This document shows positions 20,601 through 20,871 of a stretch of 20,871 bases of DNA, in pieces. How positions within the stretch are numbered: the stretch's first letter is position 1; each line of letters opens with the position of its first letter. A program made the position numbers and the translations under genes. The notes under the pieces are model-generated. The model had not been told where the DNA came from and did not search any database. It saw only the letters and a list, made by a program, of their open reading frames with translations. The stretch covers positions 1 through 20,871 of the forward strand of contig JAAAKB020161680.1 in assembly GCA_010014835.2 (NCBI GenBank). Direction: 5' to 3'. The stretch comes from Apostichopus leukothele (taxonomy: Eukaryota; Echinodermata; Holothuroidea; Aspidochirotida; Stichopodidae).

Positions 20601-20752
20601 TAGCCACTGAAACTTGAGGCCTAGGCTAAAGACAGTTTGTTTTCAACTTACGTTTCCGAAAAATGTGAAATAAAATCACTCCTGTTGGTTATGCTATCTA
20701 AGGCTTCATTTAGGTCACGTTGAGCACGAATGACGCCAGGCAAACGATCCAT
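8218..20752 (-). CDS. HECT-type E3 ubiquitin ligase gene (16 exons)
   Basis: Minus-strand exons: 20752-20652, 19547-19370, 18780-18545, 17972-17868, 17488-17432, 16634-16509, 16040-15888, 15176-14850, 14194-14126, 13133-13062, 12460-12396, 12000-11693, 11234-11053, 9596-9424, 9148-8934, 8456-8218. From exon 2 on, every junction keeps frame with GT-AG borders. The product is about 865 residues: basic AT-hook-like stretch (49-57), C4 zinc motif (172-188), UBX-like region (about 240-310), Pro-Gly-Pro-Ser repeats (about 330-415), acidic linker (449-493) and a full HECT domain (about 520-865) with catalytic Cys about 833. It resembles proteins often annotated as G2E3-like HECT ligases that occur in many copies in fish and marine invertebrates. 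It should take ubiquitin from an E2 onto its Cys and pass it to a substrate; the substrate is unknown. The exon 1/2 join needs a second acceptor 8 bases inside or an unseen exon. Introns not listed separately show nothing I recognise. Confidence 0.85.
8934..9148 (-). CDS. HECT gene exon 15 (N-lobe to C-lobe)
   Basis: Between ACTTTCAG and TTGAAG|GTAATT. Encodes FKEGLETGGILPAIRKHPDG and then SPRGSNRRNIENRIISFWRD and WLIDVEG. The F-K-E-G-L and G-S-N-x-R segments are conserved in the family. Confidence 0.9.
9424..9596 (-). CDS. HECT gene exon 14 (HECT N-lobe)
   Basis: Acceptor AACAATAG before 9596; donor GACCA|GTAAGT after 9424. Encodes ISDAVTLEDVVQEVEESQDV and on to VEDAVTFYLFGRVQAALDQ. A competing acceptor (TTTCAG, 7 bases further in) breaks frame with exon 13, so AATAG was chosen. 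Confidence 0.85.
9597..11052 (-). other. Intron 13 of the HECT gene, repeat-filled
   Basis: The largest intron of this gene. Most of it is taken up by the inverted cluster of repeat units at 9835-10870; the rest shows nothing recognisable. Confidence 0.75.
9835..10870. repeat. Inverted cluster of GAGGTCAACA-type repeats
   Basis: Three diverged units read forward, near 9891, 10077 and 10205 (GAGGTCAACAGAG, AAAGTCTGAAAACTTTGTAA). Three more read in reverse, near 10441, 10587 and 10731 (TTTACAAGGTTTTCAGACTT, CTCTGTTGACCT). Spacing is about 130-190 bp. The whole forms an imperfect palindrome, like an old foldback element or tandem satellite that was inverted. It has no coding capacity. Confidence 0.7.
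11053..11234 (-). CDS. HECT gene exon 13 (HECT N-lobe)
   Basis: Between CATTTCAG and AAAAAG|GTAATC. Encodes NRTYREAGMFIALSLIHGGP and then GPMCFSEALYQRLSGSPL. This is the conserved N-lobe segment of G2E3-like HECT proteins that shapes the E2-binding lobe. Confidence 0.9.
11556..11567. repeat. Poly-C run
   Basis: Twelve consecutive C in an intron; a likely place for assembly error in length. Confidence 0.8.
11693..12000 (-). CDS. HECT gene exon 12 (start of HECT N-lobe)
   Basis: Between TTTTAAG and CCCAGG|GTAAGA. After a helical lead-in (DRVMECAKRAFKRK) it encodes SVAFVDAYNTSEGVIDNGGP and TREFFRLLVKEATASHIFDG. The D-N-G-G-P-T-R-E-F-F motif is the hallmark start of HECT N-lobes. Confidence 0.93.
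12396..12460 (-). CDS. HECT gene exon 11 (acidic linker)
   Basis: Between ATTATTTAG and GATAG|GTGAGA. Encodes EYPLVEEDDEPPSIFQEPSD plus Asp and two bases of the next codon, which joins exon 12 in frame. Continues the acidic linker before the HECT domain. Confidence 0.75.
13062..13133 (-). CDS. HECT gene exon 10 (acidic linker)
   Basis: A 72-base phase 0-0 exon between ATTGTAG and ATGCAG|GTAGGA, encoding SYDSDEDFDDTLQMPSPLET and four more residues. Strongly acidic, so likely disordered. Confidence 0.7.
13134..14125 (-). other. Intron 9 of the HECT gene
   Basis: Contains a duplicated repeat unit at 13383-13821 and a short CA-rich stretch at about 13870-13890. No further coding exon found. Confidence 0.65.
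13383..13821. repeat. Two direct copies of a roughly 210-240 bp repeat
   Basis: Copy 1 (about 13383-13583) and copy 2 (about 13595-13821) share ATGTACCC, CTATCTACCAACAC, TTTGACCCTGTGACCTCATT, GAGATGAGCACCAAA and TATGGCGCAT. Copy 2 carries about 30 extra bases before the TTTGACCC block. Non-coding repeats of this TGACCT style are common in marine invertebrates. Confidence 0.8.
14126..14194 (-). CDS. HECT gene exon 9
   Basis: A 69-base phase 0-0 exon between GATTCAG and AGAAAT|GTAAGA. Encodes 23 residues with IAPCDFPKMLKEYLRN. No domain recognised. Supported by frame, length and splice borders only. Confidence 0.65.
14850..15176 (-). CDS. HECT gene exon 8 (Pro-Gly-Pro-Ser repeats)
   Basis: Between TTTCTTTCAG and AAAT|GTAAGT; 109 residues, phase 0-0. 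About nine imperfect copies of a 9-residue unit (QLPGPSRTS, QAPGPSYAS, QLPGPSSTY, QIPGSSRPS and others) form a disordered linker coded by a 27-base minisatellite. Copy number may vary between alleles. Ser-rich, so phosphorylation is plausible. Confidence 0.85.
15888..16040 (-). CDS. HECT gene exon 7 (UBX-like region, second half)
   Basis: Between TTTAAAAG and GCTGG|GTAAGT. Encodes TLVNWIGSTEHATEDFTLYV and then GKPEIQVSKAADKSLHDVGI. The order (V..WI, F.LYV, tail with S-L-x-D-V-G-I) fits the second half of a UBX or ubiquitin-like fold, directly following exon 6. Confidence 0.8.
16509..16634 (-). CDS. HECT gene exon 6 (UBX-like region, first half)
   Basis: Between ATTTTCAG and TGTCC|GTAAGT. Encodes VREERAAALDITSEP and then GFILKCRLPNSVTMQRRFLA. 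The RLP...VTMQRRF pattern resembles the start of UBX ubiquitin-like domains, which often bind the p97 unfoldase. The assignment is by pattern only. Confidence 0.8.
17432..17488 (-). CDS. HECT gene exon 5
   Basis: A 57-base phase 0-0 exon between CTTCCAG and GTG|GTAAAT, encoding 19 residues (ETTSCEQQASTAHLSKLRV). A linker; skipping it would keep frame. Confidence 0.75.
17583..17639. repeat. TA-rich microsatellite
   Basis: Mixed TATA/CATA/GTGT units followed by about 12 pure TA units at 17614-17638, in intron 5 of the HECT gene. Confidence 0.85.
17868..17972 (-). CDS. HECT gene exon 4 (C4 zinc motif)
   Basis: Encodes 35 residues beginning GHCATCSRSLQG and continuing GNCIVCEQNNEYAQ. The C-x2-C-x9-C-x2-C layout fits a small zinc ribbon. 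Acceptor AAATAG, donor AAAG|GTAATT. Both borders are phase 0. Confidence 0.85.
18545..18780 (-). CDS. HECT gene exon 3
   Basis: Acceptor TTCTTTAAG before 18780, donor CAGACA|GTAAGT after 18545. Encodes LPEDCQVPADLDAAAFEQFL and then LWDKFPPFHGIPLVFKRAIG, KLIDLPEGMQKTP and KHCVYVLPS. This conserved segment precedes the zinc motif in related HECT proteins. Function unknown. Confidence 0.85.
19370..19547 (-). CDS. HECT gene exon 2 (basic, AT-hook-like)
   Basis: Acceptor CTTTCAG before 19547, or AACAG 8 bases further in (exon then starts at 19539); donor TTTAG|GTCTGT after 19370. The right frame is set by exon 3 and encodes RKRKRGRPVASYSMKIVALS and then RRPSSWKAINELKKEGLG. The KRKRGRP stretch is a nuclear-localisation or AT-hook-like signal. 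Only the inner acceptor keeps frame with exon 1 as drawn. Confidence 0.75.
19548..20651 (-). other. Intron 1 of the HECT gene
   Basis: No convincing extra exon. It holds a GC-rich hairpin-like stretch at about 19814-19860 (TAGCCC and GGGCTA arms), an imperfect duplicate of about 27 bases (20017-20045 and 20103-20131, sharing CACAGTAA-GTTAC and CTA-CCTA), and a stretch rich in TAGGCCTA-like words at 20280-20640. Confidence 0.6.
20652..20752 (-). CDS. HECT gene exon 1
   Basis: ATG at 20752-20750, preceded by ATAAAA. Encodes MDRLPGVIRAQRDLNEALDS and on to HFSE, 33 residues plus two bases, ending at a strong donor (GAAAC|GTAAGT). The segment looks helical, with no named domain. Its frame leaves two bases over, which does not fit the first acceptor of exon 2. 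Confidence 0.65.
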
Positions 20753-20850
20753 TTTTATGGGGCGAAATTTTCCAAGACTGCAAAATAGTGCGGTGAACGT
20801 AAGTTGTAGGTTGGCGCGGCGATCAGATCAGATGAACAAGTGAGAATCCT

Positions 20851-20871
20851 GCTGATGTGATTGGTCTATTT
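20851..20871 (-). promoter_or_regulatory. Right copy of the 21-bp inverted repeat, with CCAAT box
   Basis: Exact reverse complement of 1468-1488, reaching the last base of the window. ATTGG (CCAAT on the minus strand) lies at 20860-20864, about 107 bp upstream of the HECT ATG at 20752. The match could extend beyond the window; inward it stops at once. Confidence 0.75.

Larger units (their letters stand above)
1287..20871. mobile_element. Candidate giant DNA transposon carrying a DDE integrase gene and a HECT ligase gene
   Basis: Seen directly: 1468-1488 and 20851-20871 are exact 21-base reverse complements. The second ends on the last base of the window. The left copy starts inside a 22-bp tandem array. 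Two genes lie between and read inward, with start codons 92 and 98 bp inside their repeats. Known of such elements: autonomous DNA transposons are bounded by terminal inverted repeats and carry a DDE enzyme. Inferred: this is one element of at least 19.4 kb, with the integrase as candidate transposase and the HECT ligase as cargo or accessory factor. No DNA polymerase, capsid, packaging ATPase or reverse transcriptase frames were seen inside. The outer ends and any target-site duplication are not visible. The left limit given is the first inverted-repeat arm and is approximate. Confidence 0.5.

Noticed and set aside
1468-20871. Polinton/Maverick-type element
   Set aside because: An integrase and inverted repeats in a unit of about 20 kb bring it to mind, but I see no protein-primed DNA polymerase, capsid, packaging ATPase or protease. 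Both genes are intron-rich.

Overview
The window looks like nuclear DNA of an animal. It is AT-rich, has long introns with GT-AG borders, short exons, microsatellites, and intronic repeats full of GACCT-type motifs. Stretches rich in TAGGCCTA-like words (about 20280-20640) and the style of the dispersed repeats suggest a marine deuterostome such as an echinoderm or hemichordate. That placement is a guess from texture. There are no bacterial operons, rRNA, tRNA or CRISPR.

Layout: 1-73 is a (TAA)n microsatellite. 74-1286 is mostly featureless, with one small putative membrane-protein exon on the minus strand (788-633). 1287-1488 is a structured block: an inverted repeat, then about five copies of a 22-bp unit, then a CCAAT-bearing sequence. 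1581-5956 (+) is a four-exon gene for a DDE integrase-core protein of about 503 residues, with D239, D296 and E331 as the likely catalytic triad. 5957-8217 lies between the two convergent genes and holds their 3' ends. 8218-20752 (-) is a 16-exon gene for a HECT-type E3 ubiquitin ligase of about 865 residues. Its parts are a basic AT-hook-like stretch, a C4 zinc motif, a UBX-like region, a Pro-Gly-Pro-Ser repeat, an acidic region, and a complete HECT domain with catalytic Cys about 833. Its introns contain two repeat clusters (9835-10870 and 13383-13821).

Most striking point: the last 21 bases of the window (20851-20871) are the exact reverse complement of 1468-1488. Each copy lies just upstream of a start codon (92 and 98 bp), and the two genes read inward from them. 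The left copy begins inside the 22-bp satellite unit, so the matching repeat probably runs on past the right edge. The simplest reading is a DNA transposon of at least 19.4 kb with terminal inverted repeats, carrying a DDE integrase gene and a HECT ubiquitin-ligase gene that face each other. The ends, target-site duplication and copy number lie outside what can be seen, so this is a hypothesis. The alternative is two host genes that share a promoter sequence.
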